DNA of 37,815 nt from Paenibacillus dendritiformis (GTDB lineage: Bacteria > Bacillota > Bacilli > Paenibacillales > Paenibacillaceae). The stretch lies in NCBI RefSeq assembly GCF_015845845.1, contig NZ_LDIG01000175.1:1-37815 (forward strand), in the 5' to 3' direction. The position numbers and the translations under genes were made by a program. Under the pieces are notes generated by a model. It ran no database searches. It saw only the letters and a list, made by a program, of their open reading frames with translations, and had not been told where the DNA came from. Each line of letters begins with the position of its first letter. The first letter of the stretch is position 1. This document shows, one piece after another, positions 26,059-37,223 of the stretch.

Positions 26059-26781
26059 CTACAGCCCCAACCGGCGGAAGCTGGCCGCCGTACCCCGAAT
26101 ATCGTCCGCGCCGGTCAGCGCCGAGATGACAGCGATGCCATCCGCGCCCGCTTTCAGGACCGCTCCGGCGTTCGCGAGCGTTATCCCGCCGATGCCGACA
26201 AGCGGCACATCGATGCCGGCCGCCCGGATGTCTCCGATGATAGAGGGACCCTGCGCTTCCAGCGCATCTTCCTTCGATTGGGTCGGGTAAATGGGGCCGA
26301 TGCCCAAATAATCGGCTCCCTGATCTACCGCCAGCCGCGCCTCCTCGACCGTGTGCGCCGATACGCCGAGCATGAGGCCGCCAATGCGGGACCGCACGAA
26401 GTCGGCCCGCTCATCCTGCTGCCCGATATGGATGCCGTCGGCGCCAAGCTCCAGAGCCAGCTCCAGGTCGTCGTTCACAATGAACGGAACGCCGTAACTT
26501 TTGCACACCGCTTGCAGCTCGGCTCCCAGCCGCCTTTTGTCATCGCCGGTCAATGCGCCTCTTCCCTTCTCGCGGTATTGCAGCACCGTTACGCCGCCCG
26601 CCAATGCTTCTTCGGCCACCTGAACCGGGTCCATCCGGCAGTTCACGCTGCCGATGACCAAGTACAGCGGCAGATAGGCGCGCATCTGCTCCGGCCGGAC
26701 TCTGCTCCCGCTCTCACCTCCCACCGGCACTCGCGCTTCGTTCCCAAGCTTCTCCCCGTGCTGCGCCTGTATGCCGCTCAT
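26059..26781 (-). CDS. thiE: Thiamine phosphate synthase
   Basis: ThiE joins HMP-pyrophosphate and thiazole phosphate to thiamin phosphate. The TIM-barrel signatures are there: VTVLQYREKG, FIVNDDLELALELGADGIHIGQ, LGIGPIYPTQSK and PLVGIGGI. From ATG 26781 the protein has 240 residues, somewhat long because of about 30 N-terminal residues before YLPLYLVIGSVN. The start overlaps the thiD stop (ATGA). It would also couple the bacimethrin pyrimidine to thiazole, making methoxythiamin phosphate, so its place beside the antivitamin genes is notable. Confidence 0.95.
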   Translation of the reverse strand: MSGIQAQHGEKLGNEARVPVGGESGSRVRPEQMRAYLPLYLVIGSVNCRMDPVQVAEEALAGGVTVLQYREKGRGALTGDDKRRLGAELQAVCKSYGVPFIVNDDLELALELGADGIHIGQQDERADFVRSRIGGLMLGVSAHTVEEARLAVDQGADYLGIGPIYPTQSKEDALEAQGPSIIGDIRAAGIDVPLVGIGGITLANAGAVLKAGADGIAVISALTGADDIRGTAASFRRLGL

Positions 26782-27593
26782 ATGCGCACCGCCCTTCTGC
26801 GGCCGTAAGCCCAGTGGTTGGTCGGCCCATGGCCTTGACCGATGCCAAGCGTCTCCTCCAGCGCCGCCTGGATAAACGCGCGGGCGGTTGCGACCGCATC
26901 GGCGACGGATGAGCCCTTGGCCAGCTCTGCCGCCATGGCCGCGGAGAAAGTGCATCCGGTCCCGTGCGTATGGCGGGTATGTACCCGCTTCCCATGCAGC
27001 TCCGTGAAATGCAGGCCGTCATAGAGCAGGTCCGTCACACGCTCTTCTTCCCCTTCGCTGTGACCGCCCTTGATGACGACGAACGCGGGACCGCAATCGC
27101 TGATCCGCTTGGCAGCCTCCCGCCGATCCTCCATCGTTCGAATCGTGATGCCCGTCAGCGCCTCGGCCTCGGGGATGTTTGGGGTGACGACGAGCGCGTG
27201 CGGGAGGAGAAGTTCCTTCAACGCTTCGACCGCTTCCTTTTGCAGGAGCTCCGATCCGCCTTTGGCAATCATCACCGGATCGACCACGACGGCCTTCCAG
27301 CCGAAATGCTCGATGCGGTCAGCCACTGCCGTAATAATCTCCTTATTGAACAGCATGCCTGTCTTGACGGCGTCTGGAGCGAGATCGGAACCGATCGCAT
27401 CCATCTGCCCGATGACCGCCTCGGTCGGAATCGAATACACCCCGGATACGCCTAACGTATTCTGGATCGTGATGGCCGCAATCGCCGACATCCCGAATAC
27501 GCCGAGTTCCTGGAACGTCTTGATGTCAGCCTGAATCCCGGCTCCCCCGCCGCTGTCCGAGCCGGCAATCGTCAGTGCCTTGTATATGGTCAT
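26778..27593 (-). CDS. thiD: Hydroxymethylpyrimidine/phosphomethylpyrimidine kinase
   Basis: The 271-residue ribokinase-family enzyme phosphorylates HMP twice to HMP-pyrophosphate. Marks are LTIAGSDSGGGAGIQADIKTF at the N terminus, DPVMIAKGG in the middle and the anion hole HTHGTGCTFSAA near the C terminus. Its start overlaps thiM (ATGA) and its end overlaps thiE, so the three are translationally coupled. It would accept salvaged pyrimidine and also bacimethrin, turning the latter into the toxic pyrophosphate. Confidence 0.96.
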   Translation of the reverse strand: MTIYKALTIAGSDSGGGAGIQADIKTFQELGVFGMSAIAAITIQNTLGVSGVYSIPTEAVIGQMDAIGSDLAPDAVKTGMLFNKEIITAVADRIEHFGWKAVVVDPVMIAKGGSELLQKEAVEALKELLLPHALVVTPNIPEAEALTGITIRTMEDRREAAKRISDCGPAFVVIKGGHSEGEEERVTDLLYDGLHFTELHGKRVHTRHTHGTGCTFSAAMAAELAKGSSVADAVATARAFIQAALEETLGIGQGHGPTNHWAYGRRRAVRI

Positions 27594-28435
27594 CGCGCTT
27601 CACCTTCCTTTGCGACAGAGGGCTCGAACGGACGCACTTCCGTATGAGCCTTCAGCGAATCCCGGTTCAAGCGGGACAGCTCGTCCAGCAGCGCAATCTG
27701 GAAGCTTCCCGGTCCGTCCGCTTCCGTCCGCGCCGCCGCTTCGTAAGCAGCCGCTGCGTAGAAGGCAAGCCCCGCGGCTCCCGCCAGCAGCACATCCCGC
27801 TCCACGGCGGCAAATGACCCCAGCACCGATGTCAGCAGGCAGCCCGCGCCCGTGACCTGAGTCAGGAGAGGATGTCCGCCCTTCACGATATAGCCGGCTT
27901 GTCCGTCGGTAATGACATCCTCCGGTCCCGTAATAGCAACGGCCGTATGCAGGCTGCGGGCAGCGCGAACCGCCAGATCCACTCGCTCGTCCTCTGTCGA
28001 GTCGCCTGCATCCACGCCTTTGATGACGCGCTGCTCGCCAATCAGATTCGCCAATTCCGAAGCATTGCCGCGGATCAAAGACACTTGAACCTCGCGCAGC
28101 ACGCGCAGCGCAGACGCCGTCCGATAACGCGTCGCGCCCGCTGCGACCGGATCGAGCAGCACGGGGACTCCATGGCGATTCGCCGCTTGTCCGGCGACGA
28201 TCATCGACTCGATCATATCCTCGGAGAGAGTGCCCAGATTGAGCACCAACGCCCCGGCGCTGGCCGCCATATCGGCCACTTCTTCGCGCGCGTCCGCCAT
28301 GACCGGCGACGCCCCCAACGCGAGCAAGCCATTCGCCGTAAAATTCGTTACCACTACATTCGTCATATTATGAACGAGCGGTCGAGCTTGCCGCAGCTTG
28401 TCAATCAGCGCGGACATTTGATGTACCATCATCAT
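27590..28435 (-). CDS. thiM: Hydroxyethylthiazole kinase
   Basis: ThiM phosphorylates the thiazole alcohol, the fragment that thiaminase I releases from thiamin. The family start is RPLVHNMTNVVVTNFTANGLLALGASP, with LLDPVAAGATRYR in the middle and VTGAGCLLTSVLG at the nucleotide site. From ATG 28435 the protein has 281 residues. AAAGG is 8 bases upstream; the ATG at 28453 has no such site. It is the first gene behind the TPP riboswitch. Confidence 0.95.
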   Translation of the reverse strand: MMMVHQMSALIDKLRQARPLVHNMTNVVVTNFTANGLLALGASPVMADAREEVADMAASAGALVLNLGTLSEDMIESMIVAGQAANRHGVPVLLDPVAAGATRYRTASALRVLREVQVSLIRGNASELANLIGEQRVIKGVDAGDSTEDERVDLAVRAARSLHTAVAITGPEDVITDGQAGYIVKGGHPLLTQVTGAGCLLTSVLGSFAAVERDVLLAGAAGLAFYAAAAYEAAARTEADGPGSFQIALLDELSRLNRDSLKAHTEVRPFEPSVAKEGEAR

Positions 28436-28449
28436 CCATCCAACCTTTC

Positions 28450-28719
28450 TCATGAGCGGGAGCCGGGCAAGGCTGATCGAATCGGTTTTTCACAGATTGC
28501 TAGACTGGCAGGACAAAACCATTGCAGGAAAATGACAAAGAATGGAACATAACGAGCAGGAACATTCTTCTCGCTGACGAGAACGATGATTCCGCTCGCT
28601 AGACATGAGGTGATATGAAGCAGTATCAAAAAGAAGATAGAAAAGATGATAGCTAGACATTTGATAACAAATAACATATGCGAACAGCATGCATGGCCAC
28701 CCCACACATGCTCCCTCAT
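28450..28719 (-). other. Possible 89-codon leader reading frame between the riboswitch and thiM
   Basis: An ATG at 28719 lies right at the riboswitch 3' end, with AGGAAAG 6-8 bases upstream inside the conserved terminal part of the aptamer. The frame runs to 28450, just before the thiM start, and would encode a hydrophobic peptide with one or two membrane helices (KCLAIIFSIFFLILLHI). I do not recognise it. It could be a true small gene, a regulatory leader or a chance frame in T-rich DNA. Confidence 0.25.
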
Positions 28720-28721
28720 GT

Positions 28722-28815
28722 TCGCTTTCCTACGCTGGCATTATCCAACAGGTTCAATCGGTCAACAACAGACTAGTTGTACTCTCAGCTTGCTTCCGCA
28801 GGCTCCCGCTTGTTA
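28722..28815 (-). ncRNA. TPP riboswitch (THI element)
   Basis: Read on the minus strand the element has all conserved blocks: GCGGGAGCC, then CTGAGAG, then TTGAACCTGTTGG and GATAATGCCAGCGTAGGAA. These are the pyrimidine- and pyrophosphate-binding parts of the TPP aptamer. It starts about 35 bases after the predicted transcription start and lies 286 bases ahead of thiM. Right after it a 7-base hairpin (GCGAACA with TGTTCGC, 28687-28727) contains a possible start codon. No classical T-run terminator is visible, so control may be translational or through a structure I cannot model. TPP should turn the operon off. Confidence 0.93.
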
Positions 28816-28853
28816 TTTTGTTAATTTTGTACATTACTCATTTCCACTTCCAT

Positions 28854-28880
28854 ATTATAGGTTGAAAATGTAAAAAGCAA
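28854..28880 (-). promoter_or_regulatory. Promoter of the thi/bcm operon
   Basis: A perfect TATAAT (28854-28859, minus strand) sits 40 bases upstream of the riboswitch. The best -35 is TTGCTT (28875-28880) at a short 15-base spacing. Confidence 0.5.
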
Positions 28881-29273
28881 CGACAGATTTGTGAAGGTGC
28901 AAAAACCCCCCTCCCAGACTTAAGTCAGGAAAGCAAATCAACATAACTGGAGTGACGAAATCATCAAGCTTATACTTCTCTCTCGGTGTCCTTACAGCCA
29001 CTCTCCCATCGCGTCAGGCAGCCCAGTGTTGTTTGCGTTCACTATCCCATCATTTCAGGAACCCCTGGCATTCTATCCATTCACTTACGGAACGCTACCA
29101 CCGCTTAACATTAGCCCTGCCCCTATCATCAACTTCATCATCCACAACAAGCCGGATAGACATTTTATTGTACATTAATGAAAATCTTGAATTTGGAAAA
29201 AAGGTGTTAACCCGAAGTTCTGACCGAACAGGAGAACGCAAATAAGGTCTAAAACAAAATAGGGCGCCCGAGT
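28881..29273. other. Intergenic stretch without a recognisable gene
   Basis: I see no supported gene in these 393 bases. A short frame at 28952-29245 lacks a ribosome site and resembles nothing known to me. Confidence 0.4.
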
Positions 29274-29450
29274 CATGGGGAGTTTGCCCGTAAGGCTCCA
29301 ACATACTTTGCTTATCTGAGGCATGGGGAGATTTCATATAGCGCCAATAGGCTGCCACGTACCTGAGGTGTGGGGAGTTTGCACATAAGTCTCCAACATA
29401 CTGCTACTTACCTGGCCCGCGGGGGGGATTGCCCGTAAGGCTCCAACCTA
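29274..29450. repeat. Four degenerate tandem units of about 48 bases
   Basis: Units begin at 29274, 29322, 29369 and 29417 (periods 48, 47, 48). The shared core is a TGGGGAG box, TTTGCCCGTAAGG and CTCCAACATAC, followed by TTACCTGAGG. GGAG and CTCC within each unit can pair into a small hairpin. Unit 2 is the most diverged and the last is incomplete. The array lies between the thi promoter and the uvrA terminator. Confidence 0.7.
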
Positions 29451-29503
29451 TAGTCGTCAAGCAATGTAATGTCCCACCCCTTTTGAGCCTACTTCTGAAC
29501 ATT

Positions 29504-29538
29504 AAAAAAGGCACAGCCCCAATCCCAGGGCTGTGCCT
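29504..29538 (-). terminator. Terminator of uvrA
   Basis: AGGCACAGCCC pairs with GGGCTGTGCCT around an 8-base loop (29510-29538) and TTTTTT follows on the minus strand. It lies 52 bases after the uvrA stop. Confidence 0.9.
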
Positions 29539-29590
29539 CTTTTATATTTTCGGGAAATTGGCTCGGTATTACAAGAAGGCCTCTTGGCGT

Positions 29591-32467
<2,877 letters not shown>

Positions 32468-32519
32468 TGTTTTAACCTCCCGCTTCGGGTCCACTCGAAC
32501 CTCTTCAAGCCTCTGAATT

Positions 32520-34517
32520 CTAATCCATCGCCCGCAATTCCATCAAGGCGTCGCGCAGTTCGGCCGCACGCTCGAACTGCAGGTTCTTGGCCGCATCCTT
32601 CATTTCCTTCTCCAGCCGCTGAATGACCGACTGGCGATCCTTCTTCGACATCTTCTCCACCGAGGTGCCGACATCGTAGCCCGCCTTCGATTCCGCCGTC
32701 TTCGTCGCCTCGATGACTTCGCGGATTTTTTTGCGAATCGTCTGCGGCGTAATGCCGTGCTTCTCGTTATACGCCATCTGTATGGTGCGGCGGCGCTCCG
32801 TCTCCTTAATCGCCTTATCCATGGAGTCGGTTATCTTGTCCGCGTACATGATGACGTGGCCGTCGGCATTCCGGGCCGCCCGCCCGATCGTCTGAATGAG
32901 CGAGCGCTCCGCGCGCAGAAAGCCTTCCTTATCCGCATCCAGTATGGCGACCAGCGATACCTCCGGCAGATCGAGTCCTTCTCTTAGCAGGTTAATCCCG
33001 ATCAGCACATCATATACCCCAAGACGCAAATCGCGAAGCAGCATCATCCGCTCCAGCGTCTTGACGTCCGAGTGAAGATAGCGGACTTTGATGCCGATTT
33101 CCTTCAAATAATCGGTCAGATCCTCGGCCATTTTCTTCGTCAAGGTCGTGACCAGCACCCGTTCGTCCTTCTTCAGGCGGAGGCGGATCTCTTCCAGCAG
33201 ATCGTCGATCTGCCCCTTCGTCGGCCGAACCTCGACGACCGGATCAAGCAATCCGGTCGGCCGGATAATCTGCTCGATCATGATCGGGCAATGCTCCAGC
33301 TCGTAAGGCCCCGGCGTCGCCGAAACATAGATGGCCTGCGGCACCTTCGACTCGAATTCCTCGAAGCGGAGCGGCCGGTTGTCCAGCGCCGAAGGCAGCC
33401 GGAACCCATGCTCCACGAGCACTTCCTTCCGCGCCCTGTCCCCGTTGTACATGCCGCGAATCTGCGGCAGCGTCACGTGCGACTCGTCGACGACGACGAG
33501 GAAATCATCCGGGAAGTAATCGAGCAGCGTATACGGCGTCGATCCGGGCTCGCGGAACGTCAGCGGTCCGGAATAGTTCTCGATGCCGGAGCAGAAGCCC
33601 ATCTCCTGCATCATCTCGATATCGTACCGGGTGCGCTGCTCCAGCCGCTGCGCTTCCAGCAGCTTGCCTTGGCTCCGCAGCTCCTCGAGCCGCTCCTCCA
33701 GCTCGCGCTCGATATTTTTCAACGCGACCTTCATCGTCTCCTCCGCCGTAACGAAGTGGGACGCCGGGAAGATGGCAATATGATCGCGCTCGCCGATTAT
33801 CTCGCCCGTGAGCACGTCAATCTCGGTGATGCGCTCAATCTCGTCCCCGAACAGCTCGACGCGGACGGCATGCTCGCTCTTCGAGGCCGGGAAGATCTCA
33901 ATGACATCCCCGCGCACCCGGAACGTTCCCCGGATGAAGTTCATATCGTTGCGCTGATACTGAATATCGACCAGCTTGGCCAGAATCGCATTGCGCGGCT
34001 TCTCCATCCCCGTCCGCAGCGACAGGACCAGACTCCCGTACTCCATCGGGGATCCCAAGCCGTAAATGCACGACACGCTGGCGACGATAATGACGTCCCG
34101 CCGCTCGAACAGCGAGCTCGTCGCCGAGTGGCGCAGCTTGTCGATCTCTTCGTTGATGCTCGAATCCTTCTCAATATACGTATCGGAAGACGGAATGTAC
34201 GCTTCCGGCTGATAGTAATCGTAATAGCTGACGAAGTAGGACACGGCGTTGTTCGGGAAAAATTCCTGGAACTCGCTGCACAACTGGGCCGCCAGCGTCT
34301 TGTTATGAGCAATGACCAGCGTCGGCTTGTTCACTCTGGCTATCGTCTGGGCAATCGTGAATGTCTTGCCCGTGCCTGTCGCGCCCAGCAGCGTCTGATG
34401 GCGCTTGCCCTGCTGCACGCCTTCGACCAGCTTATCGATCGCTGCCGGCTGATCCCCCTGTGGCGCAAATTCCGATACCAGCTCAAACGGCTTCGTCAAC
34501 ACTTCCCATTCTGCCAT
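32520..34517 (-). CDS. uvrB: Excinuclease ABC subunit B
   Basis: UvrB verifies the lesion and recruits UvrC. The 665-residue helicase-like protein has Walker A GATGTGKT, the DNA-clamping beta-hairpin region [22 protein letters not shown], helicase motifs near [11 protein letters not shown] and QTIGRAARN, and a C-terminal UVR domain ([19 protein letters not shown]) for UvrC. It is first in the uvrB-uvrA operon with a leader of about 330 bases. Confidence 0.97.
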   Translation of the reverse strand: MAEWEVLTKPFELVSEFAPQGDQPAAIDKLVEGVQQGKRHQTLLGATGTGKTFTIAQTIARVNKPTLVIAHNKTLAAQLCSEFQEFFPNNAVSYFVSYYDYYQPEAYIPSSDTYIEKDSSINEEIDKLRHSATSSLFERRDVIIVASVSCIYGLGSPMEYGSLVLSLRTGMEKPRNAILAKLVDIQYQRNDMNFIRGTFRVRGDVIEIFPASKSEHAVRVELFGDEIERITEIDVLTGEIIGERDHIAIFPASHFVTAEETMKVALKNIERELEERLEELRSQGKLLEAQRLEQRTRYDIEMMQEMGFCSGIENYSGPLTFREPGSTPYTLLDYFPDDFLVVVDESHVTLPQIRGMYNGDRARKEVLVEHGFRLPSALDNRPLRFEEFESKVPQAIYVSATPGPYELEHCPIMIEQIIRPTGLLDPVVEVRPTKGQIDDLLEEIRLRLKKDERVLVTTLTKKMAEDLTDYLKEIGIKVRYLHSDVKTLERMMLLRDLRLGVYDVLIGINLLREGLDLPEVSLVAILDADKEGFLRAERSLIQTIGRAARNADGHVIMYADKITDSMDKAIKETERRRTIQMAYNEKHGITPQTIRKKIREVIEATKTAESKAGYDVGTSVEKMSKKDRQSVIQRLEKEMKDAAKNLQFERAAELRDALMELRAMD

Positions 34518-34840
34518 AGCTTCACCGCACTTTCTTCCAAATAATAATCAATTGGGCGCCCGGATAAGCCTTTCAGACCGGACCCCATTCCCGCTCAGAC
34601 CCAAATTCAGCTCCTCTGTAGGTCTCCCGAACCAAATAACAGGCCAAATTCCGCGTAAATTGCCGCTCCCTAAACTTTACCCGACAATGACCCGATAATA
34701 GGATCAGGCAAACATGTGGAAAGAAGCGGGGTTCCGCCCATAAACGGACTTCTCGCCCCCGCGAACTTCTATACGTGAAAGAGTACACAACTCACATACA
34801 TCTGCATCGTCAATCGGCTGTCATATACAGCCACAAATAA
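34518..34840 (-). other. Long uvrB leader
   Basis: If transcription starts at the promoter near 34860, 330 bases are untranslated. I see no riboswitch and no well-supported gene; a 71-codon frame (34573-34788) lacks a ribosome site. Confidence 0.35.
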
Positions 34841-34888
34841 GAATGTTTGTTCCCTTTCGATTATACTCGTTTCACGGTATGGATGCAA
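34841..34888 (-). promoter_or_regulatory. Candidate uvrBA promoter with LexA (SOS) box
   Basis: On the minus strand TTGCAT (34883-34888), 17 bases, then a perfect TATAAT (34860-34865). Directly after it GAACAAACATTC (34841-34852) matches the Bacillus SOS box core GAAC-N4-GTTC at seven of eight positions, including the R-N-R-Y centre. A repressor here would cover the transcription start. Confidence 0.5.
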
Positions 34889-34920
34889 ATGGGAAATGTT
34901 AAATGGGAGAGGATTACAGA

Positions 34921-35733
34921 ATGGATAAGACGACTGTTATCGGGATTATCGCAGGATTAGCCGCGCTCATCGGCGGTTTCTTGTGGGAAGGCGGAAATAT
35001 TGGCGGCTTATGGGAAAAAACGGCGGCGCTTATCGTCATTGGGGGCACCTTCGCCGCCGTCGTCGTCAGCTTCCCGGGCAAGCGGCTCCGCAGCATTCCC
35101 CAGGCGCTGAAGATGGCCTTCGCGCACCGCGCGCCGCAGCCGGAAAAGCTCATCGACGATATCGTCGCGCTGAGCACGGTGGCCCGCCGCGAAGGAATGC
35201 TGTCCCTCGAAGACACGGTACAGCGGCATGAGAATGAATATTTGCGCAGCGGCATGATGATGGTCATCGACGGCACGGAACCGGAGCTGGTGAAGCAGAT
35301 GCTTGAGCTCGAGATGGACGCGATCGCCGAGAAGCATGAAGGCTACGCCAAAATATTCGAAGCCGCCGGAGGCTACGCCCCGACGATGGGGATTCTCGGT
35401 ACGGTCATGGGTCTGATTCACGTCCTGGGCAGCCTGTCCGATCCTTCCATGCTCGGACCTTCGATTGCCGTCGCCTTCACGGCAACCCTGTATGGCGTAG
35501 CGACCGCCAACGTCATCTATCTGCCTATCGCGAGCAAGATTAAAGAGCGGAGCGCGGACGAGATCCGCATCATGGAGATGATGGAGTACGGCATTCTCGC
35601 CGTTCAGGCGGGAGAGAACCCGCAGATTGTGCGGAAAAAGCTGAGCTCCTTCCTGCTTGCCGAGGATGCGTTCGAATCGCTCAAGGCGGATCCGTTGATG
35701 AAGCGGGGGATGATTCATGAGACGCAGAAGTAG
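34921..35733 (+). CDS. motA: Flagellar stator subunit A (MotA/MotP-like)
   Basis: With the partner below it forms the ion channel that drives flagellar rotation. The 270-residue protein has four membrane segments: a first pair at about 5-50, and a second pair around GYAPTMGILGTVMGLIHVLG and IAVAFTATLYGVATANVIYLP. The cytoplasmic loop carries charged residues (ARREGMLSLEDT) that contact FliG. The start ATG 34921 has GGAGAGG 8 bases upstream. Overall wording (VIDGTEPELVKQML, GILAVQAGENPQIV) reads closer to MotP/PomA than to proton-type MotA, so sodium use is possible. It overlaps motB by 17 bases. Confidence 0.9.
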   Translation: MDKTTVIGIIAGLAALIGGFLWEGGNIGGLWEKTAALIVIGGTFAAVVVSFPGKRLRSIPQALKMAFAHRAPQPEKLIDDIVALSTVARREGMLSLEDTVQRHENEYLRSGMMMVIDGTEPELVKQMLELEMDAIAEKHEGYAKIFEAAGGYAPTMGILGTVMGLIHVLGSLSDPSMLGPSIAVAFTATLYGVATANVIYLPIASKIKERSADEIRIMEMMEYGILAVQAGENPQIVRKKLSSFLLAEDAFESLKADPLMKRGMIHETQK

Positions 35734-36532
35734 ACAACGGGCTCAGGAAGCCGCCAATCACGAACGTTGGCTTATCACCTATGCCGATTTGATTACGCTG
35801 CTGCTCATTTTCTTCGTAATTATGTACGCCATGAGCCAAGTCGACGCCGTCAAGTACCAGTCGCTGTCCGAGACGCTCCAGCAATCGTTCAAGAGCGGCA
35901 ACACCCCGATGGACCAAGGCGCGGGGCTCCTGGACGGAGCCTATACGAAGCCCGGCCAGAACGGAGCGCTGAAGACCGCCGAGGACGGAGGCTCAGGAGA
36001 AGTCAAGGAAGAGAAGCCGGTCGCCATCGGCGTATTGACCGACAAGGACTTGGCGTTCCGCAAGCAGGAGGAACAGCTCAAGAACTTCATGGGAGTCATT
36101 CAGCAATACATCAACGACAACGATCTGGGCGGGCAGATTGAAGTGACGGATATCCCCAAAGGGATCTCGATTCGGCTCAGCGACCGGCTGCTGTTCGATT
36201 TGAGCCGGGCCGAGCTGAAGGACAAGGCCTTGCCGACCTTGGACAAGCTGGCTACCCTGCTGCCGCAGCTCGACACGATGGTCAGCATCGAAGGACATAC
36301 GGACAATCTGCCGTTCGCTTCCGGCGGACGCTACAAGGATAATTGGGAGCTGTCCGCGGCACGGGCCCTGTCCGTTCTCCGCTTCTTCGTCGACGATAAG
36401 AAGCTGGACGCCGACCAGTTCCAGATCGCAGGCTATGGCGAGACGCGGCCGGTTGTGGATAATGATACGGAAGAGCACCGCCAACAAAACCGGCGGGTGG
36501 AGATTATCGTCCTGCGCAACATGGTGCAGTAG
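35717..36532 (+). CDS. motB: Flagellar stator subunit B (MotB/MotS-like)
   Basis: The 271-residue protein has a basic cytosolic start, one membrane helix with the ion-binding Asp24 in WLITYADLITLLLIFFVIMY, a linker of about 75 residues and a C-terminal OmpA-like peptidoglycan-binding domain (SIEGHTDNLPF, NWELSAARALSVLRFF, NRRVEIIV). The WLITYADLITLLL wording resembles MotS. Translation is coupled to motA by the overlap. A terminator follows, so this is a two-gene operon. Confidence 0.92.
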   Translation: MRRRSRQRAQEAANHERWLITYADLITLLLIFFVIMYAMSQVDAVKYQSLSETLQQSFKSGNTPMDQGAGLLDGAYTKPGQNGALKTAEDGGSGEVKEEKPVAIGVLTDKDLAFRKQEEQLKNFMGVIQQYINDNDLGGQIEVTDIPKGISIRLSDRLLFDLSRAELKDKALPTLDKLATLLPQLDTMVSIEGHTDNLPFASGGRYKDNWELSAARALSVLRFFVDDKKLDADQFQIAGYGETRPVVDNDTEEHRQQNRRVEIIVLRNMVQ

Positions 36533-36566
36533 ACTATCCCCATTACCCACCGTTTATACACATCCT

Positions 36567-36592
36567 GGAGGGGAGTTATCCCCTCCTTTTTT
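36567..36592 (+). terminator. Terminator of motAB
   Basis: GGAGGGGA pairs with TCCCCTCC around a four-base loop and is followed by TTTTTT, 34 bases past the motB stop. Confidence 0.92.
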
Positions 36593-36606
36593 CATTTACG
36601 AACAAG

Positions 36607-36692
36607 TTATCCACAGAAAAAGGGCGTCAGCCACAACACCCACCGTCGATATCCACAGGATATTCACAAGATGGAATGCACTCTGTGTACAA
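36607..36692. promoter_or_regulatory. Cluster of DnaA-box-like 9-mers
   Basis: One perfect box TTATCCACA (36607-36615) is followed by ATATCCACA (36649-36657, one mismatch), ATATTCACA (36660-36668, one mismatch to TTATNCACA) and an inverted TGTGTACAA (36684-36692, weaker). The second and third are 11 bases apart, one helical turn. There is no dnaA, dnaN or AT-rich unwinding region beside it, so it is not oriC. Confidence 0.5.
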
Positions 36693-36719
36693 GCGGGAAG
36701 AACGTTGTTTTTCAGTTCC

Positions 36720-37051
36720 TCATCTGCGCGTCCAGTTGTGCTTGGCTGTATAGCCGACCTCGCGGGGCACCGAATAGGCGACGGTTTGTTTCAACTGATC
36801 TTGCTTTTCCTTAGTCAACCGAGAAGGAGCACCAGATGAGTGCGTGAGCTGCAAGGCTGCCAATCCACCGTTTTCGTACGATGAATGTAACTGCTCACCG
36901 TCATTCGGTTTCGATTCAGAATGTCAGCAATCGCGGTCATGGATGTGCCTTTCAAATGCGAATAGATGGCTTGATAGCGTTTATACATGCGCCGCTCTTT
37001 GGAGTGTTTCCTGTTACTTCTTTCAGTTCGATTATCCATGGCGTCCCCCAC
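36720..37051 (-). pseudogene. Frameshifted, truncated IS630-family transposase remnant
   Basis: The minus strand opens MDNRTERSNRKHSKERRMYKRY (ATG at 37039) and continues through a helix-turn-helix to SYIH. There a one-base deletion shifts the frame; the correct continuation YENGGLAALQLTHSSGAPSRL to GYTAKHNWTRR is found in the next frame and ends at TGA 36720-36722. The rest of the gene is absent. It is a diverged relative of the transposase at 1-502, not a copy. Confidence 0.82.
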
Positions 37052-37146
37052 TTGTCTGTTTTTTATCTGTTTCTTATCGACAACTGGTTCATTTTCCCTT
37101 GCTAGGGTTTGCTAAGAATAGAAGTCTCTTTTTTTCTTGATTTAAC

Positions 37147-37174
37147 TTGTAATATTCACTTGTTATGATATTAT
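37147..37174 (+). promoter_or_regulatory. Candidate promoter of the small secreted protein gene
   Basis: TTGTAA (37147-37152) and TATTAT (37169-37174) are 16 bases apart, about 30 bases before a GGAGGG ribosome site. Confidence 0.4.
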
Positions 37175-37223
37175 CAAGGCAAGTAACTATCAATATTTTC
37201 TAATGGAGGGAAATTAAATAAGA

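Noticed and set aside
26782-26955. 58-residue N-terminal extension of ThiE
   Set aside because: It is the shadow of the thiD 3' end; the ATGA overlap start at 26781 fits the operon and family length.
29274-29450. CRISPR array
   Set aside because: The whole unit is repeated and degenerate; there are no exact repeats separated by unique spacers, and no cas genes.
34743-34776. Second SOS box around GTTCG/CGAAC in the uvrB leader
   Set aside because: Only one half-site is good; the other half has several mismatches.
34573-34788. 71-codon frame in the uvrB leader
   Set aside because: No ribosome site and no recognisable protein features.
36607-36692. Chromosomal origin of replication
   Set aside because: Too few boxes, no AT-rich unwinding tract and no dnaA/dnaN neighbours.
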